64,000 nt of DNA from Hemerocallis citrina (Eukaryota; Streptophyta; Magnoliopsida; Asparagales; Asphodelaceae), in contig CM030363.1 of NCBI GenBank assembly GCA_017893485.1, forward strand, positions 83,567,230 through 83,631,229, read 5' to 3'. Positions 12,175 through 23,510 of this stretch are shown here, in pieces. Within the stretch, counting starts at the first letter, position 1, and each line of letters starts with the position of its first letter. The position numbers were made by a program, and so were the translations under genes. Below the pieces are notes generated by a model, which did not search any database, had not been told where the DNA came from, and worked only from the letters and a program-made list of their open reading frames with translations.

Positions 12175-13205
12175 ATGGTTTCTGTGGTGTCAAGGCAAGG
12201 CAGGCAACTGCAGCGTTACAGCAATAATGGGCGTCGCCTTGTTGTTGGGTTTGTTCCCGAAATGTCCCCTTCATCAAAATTTTCGATTTCATGTTTGTTT
12301 GTTTGTTTGTTTGATCTGGGTTTGCTCATTCTTCCATGTTTTCAAATGGGTTTGTCTCCATTTATGTTCTTAATTGGTTGTTGGTACATTGCATTTGGTT
12401 TATTCCCTAGATGACCCTCCTTTTGAAAATTTTGGATTTTGGGTTGCCTCATTTTATGCTCTTTTGATTTGGGTTTGTTCATTCTTGCAAGTTCTCAAAT
12501 GGGTTTGCTTCCAATTTTGTTATTAACATTAATATTTTCTGTTGTTTGACTACTGTTTGATTCACGTTCGTAATGGTATGAGAGGTTTCGGTACAATGCA
12601 TGCATCCAATGCTTTGTGTCATTTTTGTTTGATTTGGCTTCTCAATTTGACTGATTCAAGACCTTACCCAAAATGGGCCTTTTCTCCCCCTTTGTTCATC
12701 ATTATGAAAAGTTGAGGGTTTTGGCCTTATTTTATTGAATAAATGCACAATTTTGACTTGGTTTTGATTTTATGTTTATTTTTTAATTTTTTATTTATTT
12801 TGTATTTGTCTATTGCTTTTACATTTGATAATCTTTTTTTAACCTTTTATTTATTTTAATTGACTTCTTGATTATTCCTCTCATTTTAATTAATTTGACA
12901 TGTTTGATGGTGCCATCTCTCTGTTTATTGGGCTAACAAGGATTATGATTTGGTTATAATATCCTGTACCTCTCACATTGATCCATTTATGACTTATAAA
13001 AATGTTGACATTATGAATTATTTACAAACATTGAATTTTAGTCATTTTGAACTTAGGTCATGCCAGTTAACATATTCTCGTATTAAAAACCAGATGCATT
13101 CCTTACAAATTCAACCTTGACAAGCAATGCAACAGTGATCTTCTTCCGAATATGGAAGTTCTCGTCGTAAGTTCTCAAAAGGGCTGTGGAATGATGTTTC
13201 CAAAG
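12175..13205 (+). pseudogene. Captured Nudix hydrolase fragment, exons 1-2
   Basis: Exon 1 (12175-12248) starts ATG in AAGATGG and encodes MVSVVSRQGRQLQRYS plus a GRRLVV end. The intron starts GTTTGTT at 12249 and ends AACCAG at 13093. Exon 2 (13094-13205) continues the frame with CIPYKFNLDK and then MEVLVVSSQKGCGMMFPK, and stops at a GTATGC donor. Residues such as RQGRQLQRY, GCIPY and SSQKG...MFPK match the N-terminus of plant Nudix hydrolases (Arabidopsis NUDT4/17/18/21 group, from memory). The joined 62 codons have no stop. The next exon, which would bring GGWE and the catalytic Nudix box, is absent; other repeats follow. No hydrolase activity is expected. I infer a gene piece captured by the hAT element, since it lies between that element's ends. 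Confidence 0.82.
12250..12530. repeat. Imperfect direct duplication inside the Nudix intron
   Basis: Two copies (about 12250-12375 and 12399-12530, offset ~150 bp) share the order TTTGTTCCC/TTTATTCCC, then AAATTTT, then GGGTTTGCTCATTCTT, then CAAATGGGTTTG. They are diverged by substitutions and small indels. Confidence 0.7.
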
Positions 13206-13514
13206 GTATGCACTTGAAACTACAAAGGAGTCTTGTTTTTTAAGATTCGAATAGTTATAGAATTAAATATATTAGATCTTATCTGATACAAATAGGTATA
13301 TGAAAAATGTGAGGCTATTGAACTAAGTCGTCAGAAAGGATATTGATACTACATACTGATACAAGTTTTACGCCTAAACTTCAAAGTTCTTCAAAGTTGT
13401 AGTGAGGGCTGAGGGTATTGTTACTGCTTGTTACTGATCAGTTGCAAATTGCAACTTTGTTAAGATGTGAAATACTATTCTGATTATAAGTTTTATACTT
13501 GCATGCCATTATTT

Positions 13515-14190
13515 GTAACGAGGGATGATCCATGGAGTTACTTGAATGATCCATGGAGTGAGAAATTCCACAATATTCCAGACGAGGGATGAAATATGCC
13601 CCAGAATGATCTGTGGAGTGGGAATTGGTCTCCATTATTCCAGGGACGAGAGCAGCATACACAAATAGGTTAGTGGGACGTTGACTCCAGAACAATCCAA
13701 AGAGTGAGACATTCCTCAGTATTCCGGACGAGGTATGATGTATATCCCCGAATGATCTGTGGAGTGGGAATTGTTCTCCAGTATTCTGAGGATGAAAGTA
13801 GTACCCACGAAGAAGTTCAAGGGTGAATAGGGGGCTCCAGAAGATCTGCGAAGAGAGATGTTCCCCAGCATTCCAGTCGAGGGACAAAATAGGCCCCAAA
13901 GCGCTCTGTGGAGTGGGAATGATCTCCAGTAGTTCGGGACAAGAGCAAAAACTCATGGGGAGTTCGTGTGGTGAGGGCTCCAGGATAATCCGTAGAGCGA
14001 GATATTTTCCAGTATTTTCGGAACATGGGACGCAGTAGACCCCAGAAAGTTGATGAAGAGGGATTGATCTCCAGTAGTACAGGACAAGAGCAACACACCC
14101 CAAGGTGATTCATCCCAGTACAGTGGATACAGGATGCGGTATGCCCCAAAATTATCCACATGGTGAGATTGATCTCCAAGATGGAAGAGT
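13515..14190. repeat. ~146-bp tandem repeat array
   Basis: The markers ATCCATGGAGTGAGA-like (13551, 13697, 13842, 13988) and CTGTGGAGTGGGAA-like (13611, 13757, 13906, then a diverged copy near 14052) both recur every 145-149 bp. That gives about 4.5 copies, each made of two related half-units. The array lies just before the polypurine tract of the LTR at 14368, so it probably belongs to the 3' untranslated part of that element. Minus-strand ORFs of 80-220 codons here follow from the repeat and resemble no known protein. Confidence 0.85.
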
Positions 14191-14354
14191 GCGTTGAGCA
14201 CTTGAGACTTGGGAACCGGTATTAAGCACTTTAAGAGTCAGTTTCGAGGATGTTCCTCGAGGAAATTGGTGATGACCCAGAAAGGCATCTTCTGATCATT
14301 GATGATTGTCTGCTATTTTTGCCCCTAACATCGTTCTGGGGACAGAACGATTCT

Positions 14355-14367
14355 AAGGAGGGAGTGA
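14355..14367 (+). other. Polypurine tract before LTR A
   Basis: AAGGAGGGAGTGA sits immediately before TGTAACACCC. Upstream, CGTTCTGGGGACAGAACG (14331-14348) has the look of gypsy 3' internal ends. Confidence 0.65.
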
Positions 14368-17300
14368 TGTAACACCCAGTATTTTACAATACCTGAACAT
14401 ATATGTATGTATGTATATTGTCCGTATGCGGGCGCATGATTGCAATATTTTTGTCTGATTTGATATCATGGTATGTGGTTAGGGTTACGGGGTGGGTCAT
14501 GGGAGGATTGCATTCGAAAAAGATGCACGAGAACGAGGAGAACTGATACTAGTATAAACGCTAGTTTTCGGTACGACGCTTATGCAAATATAACACTTTA
14601 TGATGCTACAGTGGATATATACTGCGTGCACTCGTTAAAACCGCTCGTCTCGCACCCGTTGGAACTCATTAAGGCTTATTTGGGCAGCCAACACAACTAA
14701 CACCAAAACCATAGGCTATGAGACATTGTTTTGGTCTAAAAAAACCACCTACACCCTAAAACCTACCCCTAGTCAAAACCGGCCTATTACCCCCTCTCTT
14801 CTCCTTCATCTTCCCACTTCATTATCCCTCTTTGCTTTGGAAATTTTAGAAAACCTCTTCAAGGGAAATAGGAGAGAAGGAAGAAGAAAGTGAAGAAGAA
14901 GGCTCAAGAAGAGATTTTCAAGGAAGGAAGCTTGAAGAAGATCATTCCTCTACTACAACCAAGGGTGGTGAGTTTCTCTAAACCTTGTTTTCTTTTCTTT
15001 TAATTGATTTTGATTGCATGCATGTATGGTAGGATGGATAGGGTTGATCATCTAAGAGTTGAAAGTTGAAGTCAGAATTGAACTAGAAAAACTGATTCGG
15101 GGTACCATTTTGTGGATTTTTTCGAGAGCAAAATATAATGAATTAGACCATGAAATTTAAAGGGATTGTTCAAATAGGATCGCTCATGACTTATTTCGGA
15201 TTTTTCTATGGTCATTTGATATTTTAATAAAATCGTGAGATGCAACTGTGTCGTAAGGCAGATTCAGCATAAGATAAACAGAATGGCTGATATTGTAAGA
15301 ATTTTCATGATTTATTGAAGCATGCTATTGATCTGAAATTTTTACCCTATATTCCTGTTTGTATGTAGATTATGTACAAAAATCAGTAAATTATTTGAAT
15401 GAGTTTATGGACATGAGAAAAATCGAGCTTTAATCAGTAGCTGATGTTGAACTGGAGAATTTGATGGTTTCTGTGCAAATTTGCAATAGATATTCTCACT
15501 GTATAATTGGAATTTTGAATGAGGTATTTTGCATGATGTTGGATATGATATCTAGTTTCAACACCATAAATTTTATGTCATTTGGACAAGTGTGGAATTT
15601 ACTATGATTTTATGATTATGCACAGTGTTGTTTTCAGCCAGTTTTGGTACACTGTAGAGATTGGGAATTTGAGACTTGTTAGAGGCAAATTTTGTGAACC
15701 TGATTCATTAGAGAGTTTTAGTGGACACCTAGATCTTTCCAACAAGATCAATTTGAGCCAATTCCAGTAAACGGTTGATTTACTATGATTGTTGTAAGAC
15801 TGGACAGAGAACTAGAGTAGAGCTGAGTGCTCTGAATTGGAGAGACCAATTGTGTGAATTTGTGTATCGATGATAAGTGAGTGTGTTAGGGTGACTTAAT
15901 GGTATAATTTAGACTCATGACCAACTAGAGAGTTGTTAAGGACACCCACACCCTTCTATAGAAATTGAGTTTGCGACGTTCTGAGGAGCGAGTAGGATTT
16001 TGTGTTACTGGTAAGGTGCAGCCCGTGCACAGGAAGCACGCAGGCTGGAGCTTCAGAGGCTATTTTGAGGACTTAGATGTTTGAATTTAAGCTCATGATC
16101 AACTAGGAAGTTGTAGCCTAGGATCTTACCTTTCCAGATTGGGCTCATACACTCCAATCGGAATTTTATCGAGAGAGTTATGACCAATTTAAGATTCAGG
16201 CAGAAACCCGTAGGTCGCTTAGTCTTGGTTTGGACTAAGTGTTGTGAAGACATTTTCCCTTGTATGTTATCTGAGTCGATGGCTCGTGTCTAGGGATGGT
16301 TGATCTCTGTTATTAAGGTTGTTGACTCCCAGAGTGGGATGTGTGACTCGAGTTAGTCACTAGGGTAAGGGATACCTGCACCTATCAAACCTATATTTTA
16401 TAGACTTCTGCCGAGCGTAAGACGTCCAAGCATGCCAGTGAGTTGAGCTCACAGGGCGATCGTACATTCACAGCCGGGGTAGCAGCAGGCATAGGCCATT
16501 ATGCTGGACAAGTCCAAGCCGGGGAAGTGGCGAACCGGACCGGTATCGTCATGGACCAGAGGCTGATAGGCAAGTGTGGAAGTAGTTAATTCTTACCCGA
16601 AGTAATTAGAGTAAGGTAGGGGTTAGAATGGTTTATTAAGGGATTGGGAAATTGCATTAGTCCTAGTAAACCATAGTCGGTGTTGTACCTTCCAGTCGTA
16701 GGGATATGTTTTCGGCACTCATGGATTGGGTCCTCGGCTCGTATCTCGATCTGTTGATTCCCAAAGTTTTGCCGAAGTAAGGTGCGGAGGCCCAGATATT
16801 TGACCTCCCGAGGTGCTCACGTCCCTATGCACGGGTTTTTGTGTTTTGGTATATGTTCATGGCTCGATCTTGGGGCGAGCATGCATGCATAAAGGTTCAT
16901 GACTCGATCTTGGGGTGAACACGCATGCGTAAGCCCATAGGTGGACGTGAGGAATCAAATGGTCCCGGACCGGATTCAACACGGCTTTCTGAGGAGGTCC
17001 GTACGCGGGTACCAACTGGCGGTGACTACTTGGGGCACTGCAGAGGTGGAACTAGACCGACCATTGCAACCTCCTTGGGCGACAGACAATCTATTGGGAA
17101 CTGGATGGGTACAAGGGTAGGTTGCATGGTGAGGGATTGAACCCTACAATCAGGAGAGGCGAACTCCTTGGAAAGTATGTAGTATGGGATGCATACGTTT
17201 CCATCGAAGTTGATTTTGGGAAAGTATGTAGTATGGGATGCATACGTTCCCAACTGAATTGCATTAAAGTAGGTGCATCGCGTGCATTCTTGTTTGTGCA

Positions 17301-17932
17301 TTAGATTAGGTCATCCTTGGGTTTGGAACGCATGTAGTATGGGATGCATGCGTATCCAGATTCCCAAGTCTTGCTTGCTTTAGAATAGGCTTGTGATTGG
17401 TGCATTTAGTTGTTAGATCGTGGCATACACGAGCACTACACAATTTAGGATGCACGTTTTCTTTTCCATTCAAGATGGTTTGTGATTGCCAGTTTGGAGG
17501 ATCGCTGTATTATTAGTATTGCGTCAGTCGAAGTACTGACGTTCCCCACCTTTTAGGTACCGACTCTACCTTTCGAGCAGGTGCAGAGATATCAGAGTCG
17601 CGCAGCAGAAGACTCAAGCCGAGGAGCAAGTCCCAAGGAAGCAGATTGACCGTTCAGCGGAGCTTCGGCAATGAGCCATCGACTGCCAGTCCGAGGGGAA
17701 GTTGTTAACTGTACAAAAAGGAGTGATGTATGTTTGTAATAAGATGTATTGAGTTTATGTAATTTGTATTCTTGTCAAGAACAAGACGTTGGTTGTAATC
17801 AATGATGTAATGACTTATTTGGCAATAAAAAGTTTTTAAATTTTCATTTTATTACTATGTTAAGATACATTTGAAGGCAAAGATTCTGGTGAGTGTCACG
17901 GATGTCCGGTAACGGGAATCCGGGGCGCTACA
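14368..17932 (+). mobile_element. LTR A (3' LTR of a truncated gypsy-type element)
   Basis: It runs from TGTAACACCC to GGGGCGCTACA, about 3.57 kb. The 5' side is the polypurine tract rather than a target duplication, so this is a 3' LTR whose 5' LTR and coding part are lost. A pyrimidine/purine-rich leader lies at 14790-14960, ending GGGTGGTGAGT as a possible splice donor. Downstream are a duplicated CATGGCTCGATCTTGGGG motif (~16859 and ~16907), a GGTGAGGGATTGAACCCT block (~17129), three GTAGTATGGGATGCAT blocks (~17178, 17226, 17334) and AATAAAAAG near 17825. No gene is seen. Confidence 0.78.
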
Positions 17933-18015
17933 GTTGGACCCGTCATTGAATGGATCCGGGTCCGGGTATTGAAGTACCCGACCCTACCCGACCCGTTACC
18001 AGTGCTATTCACAAC

Positions 18016-18233
18016 CCAACAAGACAAAAGGTAAATTTATGAAATTAAATTTGAATTAGGATTACAAGGAGTAGATTCAAATAATCAAACTGAGACTAGG
18101 AATAAATTATGAATAACATTGGAATTAATATTATTCAATACAATAATGAGACAAAAATAAATGAAATAGAATTACAATGGAGATTACAATGGGGATCAAT
18201 AAAAAAAGGGGGAAAATGAAAACGAGAGTTACA
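18016..18233 (-). mobile_element. Start of M 3' LTR
   Basis: On the minus strand TGTAACTCTCG begins at 18233, right after the polypurine tract of M. It runs to the hAT target duplication at 18008-18015 and resumes at 11674. There is no coding content. Confidence 0.75.
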
Positions 18234-18275
18234 ATCCTACCCACCTTACAATAAAAATTTCGTCCTCGAAATTTA
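18234..18275 (-). other. M polypurine tract and internal 3' end
   Basis: On the minus strand CGAGGACGAAATTTTTATTG is followed by AAGGTGGGTAGGATT, as in E1 and in the element at 19011-28010. Confidence 0.75.
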
Positions 18276-19010
18276 CTCAAGTGGTGATAGGATAACCCCG
18301 AAGAACAGAAAAGAATCACACAAAATAAACCTCTTCTGGATTTCATCCTCAAGCACCCAAGTAGACTCACCCAGCGAGTAAGGATTCCAAGCAACCCGAA
18401 CCAACCTGATGACCTTGTTCTTCAAAACCTTCTCCCGTCGGTCGAAGATCGAAATCGAACGGATCTCACAGAACAAATCTGGCCGAACAGACAACTCCGA
18501 GTAGTCGATGACATGACTATCATCCCTGACATACTTCCTGAGTTGGGAGACATGAAAGACATCATGCAATCCAGATAAAGCTAGCAGCAACGCGAGTCTA
18601 TAGGCCATCTTGCCTACTCGCTCCATGACATCAAACGGCCCAATGAATCTAGGGCTTAGCTTGCCCCCGCCACCAAACCAGATAACTCCCTTCCACAGTG
18701 ATACTTTGAGGAATACATGATCACCCACTTCGAACTCTAATGGTCTTCTGTGAATATCTGCCCATTTCCTTTGTCTGTCCTGAGCTGCCTGTAGGTGCTT
18801 CCTGATCTGGGTCACTGCATCAATAGTCTTCATTATTAGCTCCGGCCCCAACAGCTTCCTCTCACCAATGTCGTCCAACACACTGGCGATCTACACTTCC
18901 GACCATACAAGGCTTCAAATGGAGCAGCCTTAAGACTTGCTTGGTAGCTATTGTTGTACGAGAACTCCATTAAGTGTAGATGATCCTCCCAAGATCCTCC
19001 AAACTGCAGA
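18273..19010 (-). pseudogene. Gypsy element M pol: integrase C-terminus and chromodomain
   Basis: The minus-strand frame from 18881 to 18273 is open for 202 codons. It covers the region after the integrase core ([13 protein letters not shown], a GKLSPRFIGPFD stretch, then SQLRKYVRDDSHV) and the chromodomain-like end (FDRREKVLKNKV, then STWVLEDEI). From 19010 to 18890 the integrase [20 protein letters not shown] segment is recognisable but in a shifted frame. The LTR element beginning at 19011 cuts the gene inside integrase, and the rest is at 28011-30354. This part is better kept than E1's. Confidence 0.9.
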
Positions 19011-22000
19011 TGTAACTCCTGTTTCCCGTATTTATATTTTATACCGTATTTTTCTCAATTGTACTCTTTTGTCTATTTGAGATTCCGTATTTTATTTCAG
19101 TTCGAATAAAATCATATATTTTTGTCTCAACTCAATTGTGGGTCCTTTATCAAATTCAATTGTGTGCCATTTGTACCGTTCTTCATGAGAAATGGACAAA
19201 TTCTTCTCATTTATCTTTTTAATCCTCATTTTTAGTGCATTTTGACCATTTCTCTTGTTGGGCTCTTTTTGAAACGGATCCCCAAAACCCGCAAACCCGC
19301 AAACCCTATTATATAAACCCCTAACCCTAATCAAACCCTAACTAATACTGTTTAAACCTAATTCTCTAACCCGCCGCTATCATCTCCTTCACCCCGTTCC
19401 CTTCTCCGTATCCTTCGCAACCACCTCCTCCACAACTCCGACCTCCATCGCCCATACCATTCGCCTCGCCTTTAGCCGCTCCCTCACCGCCATCCTCGTC
19501 AACCCCTCGGCGCCACAACAACCACCACCGCCATCTCCCAATCACCTCCGAACCCACTCTCGCCATTACCTTTTCCCCACCACTTCGCCGTCTCTAGCAC
19601 GCCCCTCTCGACCGCTCTACCCTCTCCGCTGCTTCGCCAGACGCCGCCGAACCCCAACGCCGCTCCCGCTGTCACCCTCTGTTCGAACCCACGAACAGAG
19701 CAACCTCGCCGTCGCCGCGCCGTCGCTTCTCGACGTCGTCGCCGCCGTCGCCGCACTCCGTCACTGCCGCCGTCGCCGCCAACGAGCACCACGCCGTTGC
19801 TCTCTCTCTCACGCTGTGTTCGATCGAAAGAAGAAGAAGGAAGAAGAATGAACGAAGAAGGAGGAGAAGGCGGGAGCGAATCACAGCCGTCTGATCGCTT
19901 TAAGATCCGTGCGATCGAGCCAGTGAGATCGCTGTTCGGTGTTTCACCCACAGGCGATCCGAGATCCGCTGTCCCCTGTGTGGATCAGATCTGCTGCGGA
20001 GGAGCCTTTCCATTGGCCGGCTTCGCTGTTTCCTGTGTTGGCCGCACCAGATCCTACTTGCTGTTCGCTGTTCTGGGCAGATCCTGTGTGCGGGGAAAAC
20101 TCGATCTCCGATCAATTTTTGCACGCGCTTTTTGAGGACATCTTCGGGGATTTTTCTTCTTAAATTGCTTCAACAAGCGGAGTTTATAATCGTCGATTTA
20201 AGGCAAGTATTCATCTTGTACATTTTATTGCTCTAGTACAAGTTTTCTTGATAATACCACATATAGTTAGATTGTGACTCCCTTTGAAATATCATTGTAA
20301 ATCAATTTTGAACCTTCAAACCCACAATTCTAAGAGTCACAAAACTTCCTCGTATTAAATAATAATCAATTGGACTCTTTTACCCCCTTGAACACATGAA
20401 TCACATGGACATATGAATTAAGGAGCCCTAAAATTTGTAGACGCATATGAATTTAGTATTTTGACGAAATTGTGACTATTATGACTTGGAAAATATATAT
20501 TAGTTGCTGTTTTGACATCCATGAATATGTATTTATGCTACTTGATAATTTTAGACACCCAATTACACATTTCCATGGAACCTACATTAGTAAATAAATT
20601 CTGAGTGTTGCTGTCTGGATTTTCTTTTGCGGTTTCGACCCTTTTATCATTGGAATTTGGGCCCGAGCCCTGAATATAAAACGTAGATCCGGATGTGTAG
20701 ATATCGATAGACTCCAAACTGATCGAATTTGGAGCTACGGTCTAGGAGTTATGACAGTTATACTGCAACTGTGTTAGTAGACGCAGATTTGCAAAACTGC
20801 TGTATACGTTTATTTTGCAAATTAATTTAGCTGTGTAAACAGCGAGCGTTTGACACGAAATTTTATATGTAGCTGTTGGACACCTTATAGGACATCCCCA
20901 AATTTTCCTAGAATTAAATTACAACATTTCGCATATGTATGCTTGCTTGACAAGAGTGAATAAGTGTAACAAGCCGGGGTTAAGGGAAAGATTATAGAGT
21001 GGACAATATAGGTAAGTGTACTCGGAAGGGAGCCCGTGTTTCCCAGTACTCGGTTCATGAACCTGTTGCACGTGATGTATTCATGGAGTCAGTTACTTGG
21101 CTCATGAACCTGTTGCACGTGATGTATTCATGGAGTCAGTTACTTGGCTCATGAACCTGTTGTATTCATGGAACCACTGTGTGGTCCTTGAACCTGTTAG
21201 TATTCACGAACTTGCTTCGTGAACCTGTTATTTAATTCGTATTCATGAACCGTGCCTGCTTGATTACTTGATACCTGAGTACACCGCCCTATAGACTCCA
21301 TTACTAGATCTAAACGCAAATGATTTGACTGTAGCAACCGTGTAGTAAAAAGATGGATGCATGTCGTGCTACCTAGATAGTAATCACACAAGACTTGAAC
21401 TTAATACCTGATACATGATTATCCTGTTACCTGATTATCCTGTTACCTGATTATCCTGTTACCTGATTACCTGGTTACCTGATATCTTATACATGAAACT
21501 TGAACATGACACCTGTAACTTGAAATATGAAACTTGATACGTGAAACCTGACACATGAAACATGATACTTGATGTTAGTTACCCCTACAGGTTCACCTGA
21601 CATATGTTTTACCATTAGGAGTTGTTAACTAGCCTGTTTACTAAGTAGTCCGCCCTTACTAGCTAATTCCTGGTTGTTCCCACTACTTGTTGTATCCCTG
21701 TTACATTCTTGATTCCAGTTCCTGTTTCCCATACTTGTACTTGTTTTCACTATTTGTGGCCCTAGCTTGCACTAAGGGCATTTTCTCTTGTTTCCCCTTT
21801 GTTTTCCTGTCTATATTATTAAGCAGACTTTGGAGACGAGTTTCCTGCTGGAATTGGCGAGCAGACATTTCAGGTTTTGCTTGGAGCAAGGACCTGTTTA
21901 AATAATTGCTTTCCTTAAGGTATTTATTTCTTCTGTTGTTTAAGACTTGTTTTCGAGTTTACACTTGATCCAGACATGAGAACTATTTGAATATTATTAT

Positions 22001-22180
22001 TTGTTTAAATTGTTTTCTGTTGCTTAATAAATTATTCATGCATGCTTGGTTATATATAAATCTGGTTATATTCTCGTTATGATGCTGAGTCGATCCTACA
22101 GCTTATGGATGATGTAAAAATCATTCGCTGGGCTTCGTCACGTGCTCGTATTCCATATTTTTGGGAAGCGGGGCGTGACA
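19011..22180 (+). repeat. 5' LTR of the LARD-like element
   Basis: It runs from TGTAACTCC to GGGGCGTGACA, 3,170 bp. ATTATATAAACCCC (~19310) is a likely TATA region, followed by a GC-rich leader (19370-20160) ending near AAGGCAAGTA. The AACAAGCCGGGGTTAAGGGA block is at ~20970 and the CTACCTAGATAGTAATCA block at ~21370. A GATTATCCTGTTACCT unit is repeated near 21415-21475, with more copies than in the other LTR. ORFs of 110-150 codons on both strands in the leader occur in both LTRs and look compositional. Confidence 0.92.
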
Positions 22181-22190
22181 AGGTTTTTAG

Positions 22191-22208
22191 TGGTATCAGT
22201 GCCAGGTT
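22191..22208 (+). other. Primer-binding site, initiator Met tRNA type
   Basis: TGGTATCAGTGCCAGGTT starts 10 bp after the LTR end. It matches the complement of the plant initiator methionine tRNA 3' end (TGGTATCAGAGCCAGG, from memory) with one mismatch. Confidence 0.85.
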
Positions 22209-23349
22209 TGGCTAATGTGTTAGTTTGACTGATACATTAGACTTGCGTGACTCAGTCAGGACTAACTCAACATTAAACAGGCCATGCAACCACATGAATA
22301 ATTTAATAATCAACTCGATCTGGACACAAGTCTTATCCCATCCATTTTGATCCCTTCACATTCAATTCTTTGATTCATTGCTTCTTTCCATCTCTTGCAT
22401 TTGTCCTGATTTGTTAATTCTTTATTGGGTACAAATTTATTCTTCCGTACCCCTATTCGTTTGATTTTGATGCAAGCGATCTCTTATTTTCTGCTTGCTT
22501 CGTTAATTCCTTCTCATTTCAACTCGTGTGTCGTTCATTGCTTTCCCTGCCTTGCATTCACTTTTATTTGTTGATTCATATTGAGTGTCATGTTGATTAT
22601 TTCTTCCCTGCTATATTCTCTTTAATTCCGATTTTGCCCCTCGTCCCTCTTCCTTCGTATTCAATTCCTTAATTTTCTTTCGTCCCTTCTAGTCATCATT
22701 CTCTTTAACTCCTTATTGGATGTAGCTTCATTTTTCTCTTTATAATTATTTTTCCGAATACTATATACTTCGATGATTAATTATTATATTTATTTTCGAT
22801 CTTCTATAAAAATGTTTCTCAACAAAGATTTTATTATTTCGAACAATGATGTATTTTAACTACACTTTTCATTTTTGATCGACTATATGTTTCTACTGGA
22901 TTATTTTGATAAGACAAATTCTTATTTTGTTGCATCATGCTATTATTACTACTATTATTATTATTGCTATTAATTTCATTATCATTACTAGTATTACTAT
23001 TATTGTTATTACTATTGATATTCTTATTGTTGTTTTCATTATTTTATTATTATTGCTAATATTAAATTACTTCCACAAAAATGTTGGGCTCAAACTATAT
23101 CTTGTCTTGCATTATTACTTTTACTAGCATTGTTGATATTTTAATATTATTGCTATTGTTATTATTGTTATTCTTTTGCGATTTCTGTTATTATTACCGT
23201 TATCATTGTTATTCTTATTGTTATTAGTATCGATATTTTGTTATTATTATTGTTATTGGTATTATTATTTTTATCATTACTATTATTATTATATTTAATT
23301 TGTTTTGAGCCTGAGCATGCTCAATTTATATACATTTCACAACTTCGTT

Positions 23350-23510
23350 GCAACCTAATGTCGAGATGGCAAATATGCAACTCGATGTCAATGGAGGCAA
23401 ATTGCAACCGGATGTCGGCGAGGCAAAATGTGCAGCCGAATATTTGGATGGCAATTTGAAACCTGATGTCGTGAAGGCAATATGCAACTTGATGTTAAGG
23501 AAGCAAGATT
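23350..23510 (+). repeat. 27-bp minisatellite, ~6 units
   Basis: Units beginning GCAACCTGATGTCG-like start at 23350, 23377, 23404, 23432, 23458 and 23484, so the period is 27 bp with occasional 1-bp slips. The period is a multiple of three and the + frame from 23348 stays open across it, giving a 9-residue degenerate repeat (for example KLQPDVGEA). I do not claim it is translated. Confidence 0.8.

Larger units (their letters stand above)
11675..18007. mobile_element. hAT-like element with captured gene piece and nested LTR
   Basis: The ends are TAGCATTGGTA (11675-11685) and TACCAGTGCTA (17997-18007), inverted repeats with two mismatches. An exact 8-bp duplication TTCACAAC flanks them (11667-11674 and 18008-18015), as hAT elements make. 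Both ends carry GGGTCCGGGTC/GACCCGGACCC-type motifs (11695-11900 and 17935-17995). No transposase is visible, so it is non-autonomous. Inside are a Nudix hydrolase gene piece (12175-13205), a 146-bp tandem array and an LTR (14368-17932). Confidence 0.8.

Noticed and set aside
13438..14201. Minus-strand ORFs of 82-221 codons
   Set aside because: They coincide with the 146-bp tandem array, recur in overlapping frames and have no recognisable domain. They are by-products of the repeat.
14368..17932. Solo LTR with target duplication
   Set aside because: The 5-mers outside (GTGA-type at 14363-14367 and GTTGG at 17933-17937) differ, and a polypurine tract precedes it. It is a 3' LTR of a truncated element instead.
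19366..20163. Paired ORFs of 66-150 codons on both strands, repeated at 25209-26009
   Set aside because: They lie in the GC-rich leader of both LTR copies. High GC with few stop codons explains them, and strong conservation is expected because LTRs are copied at insertion.
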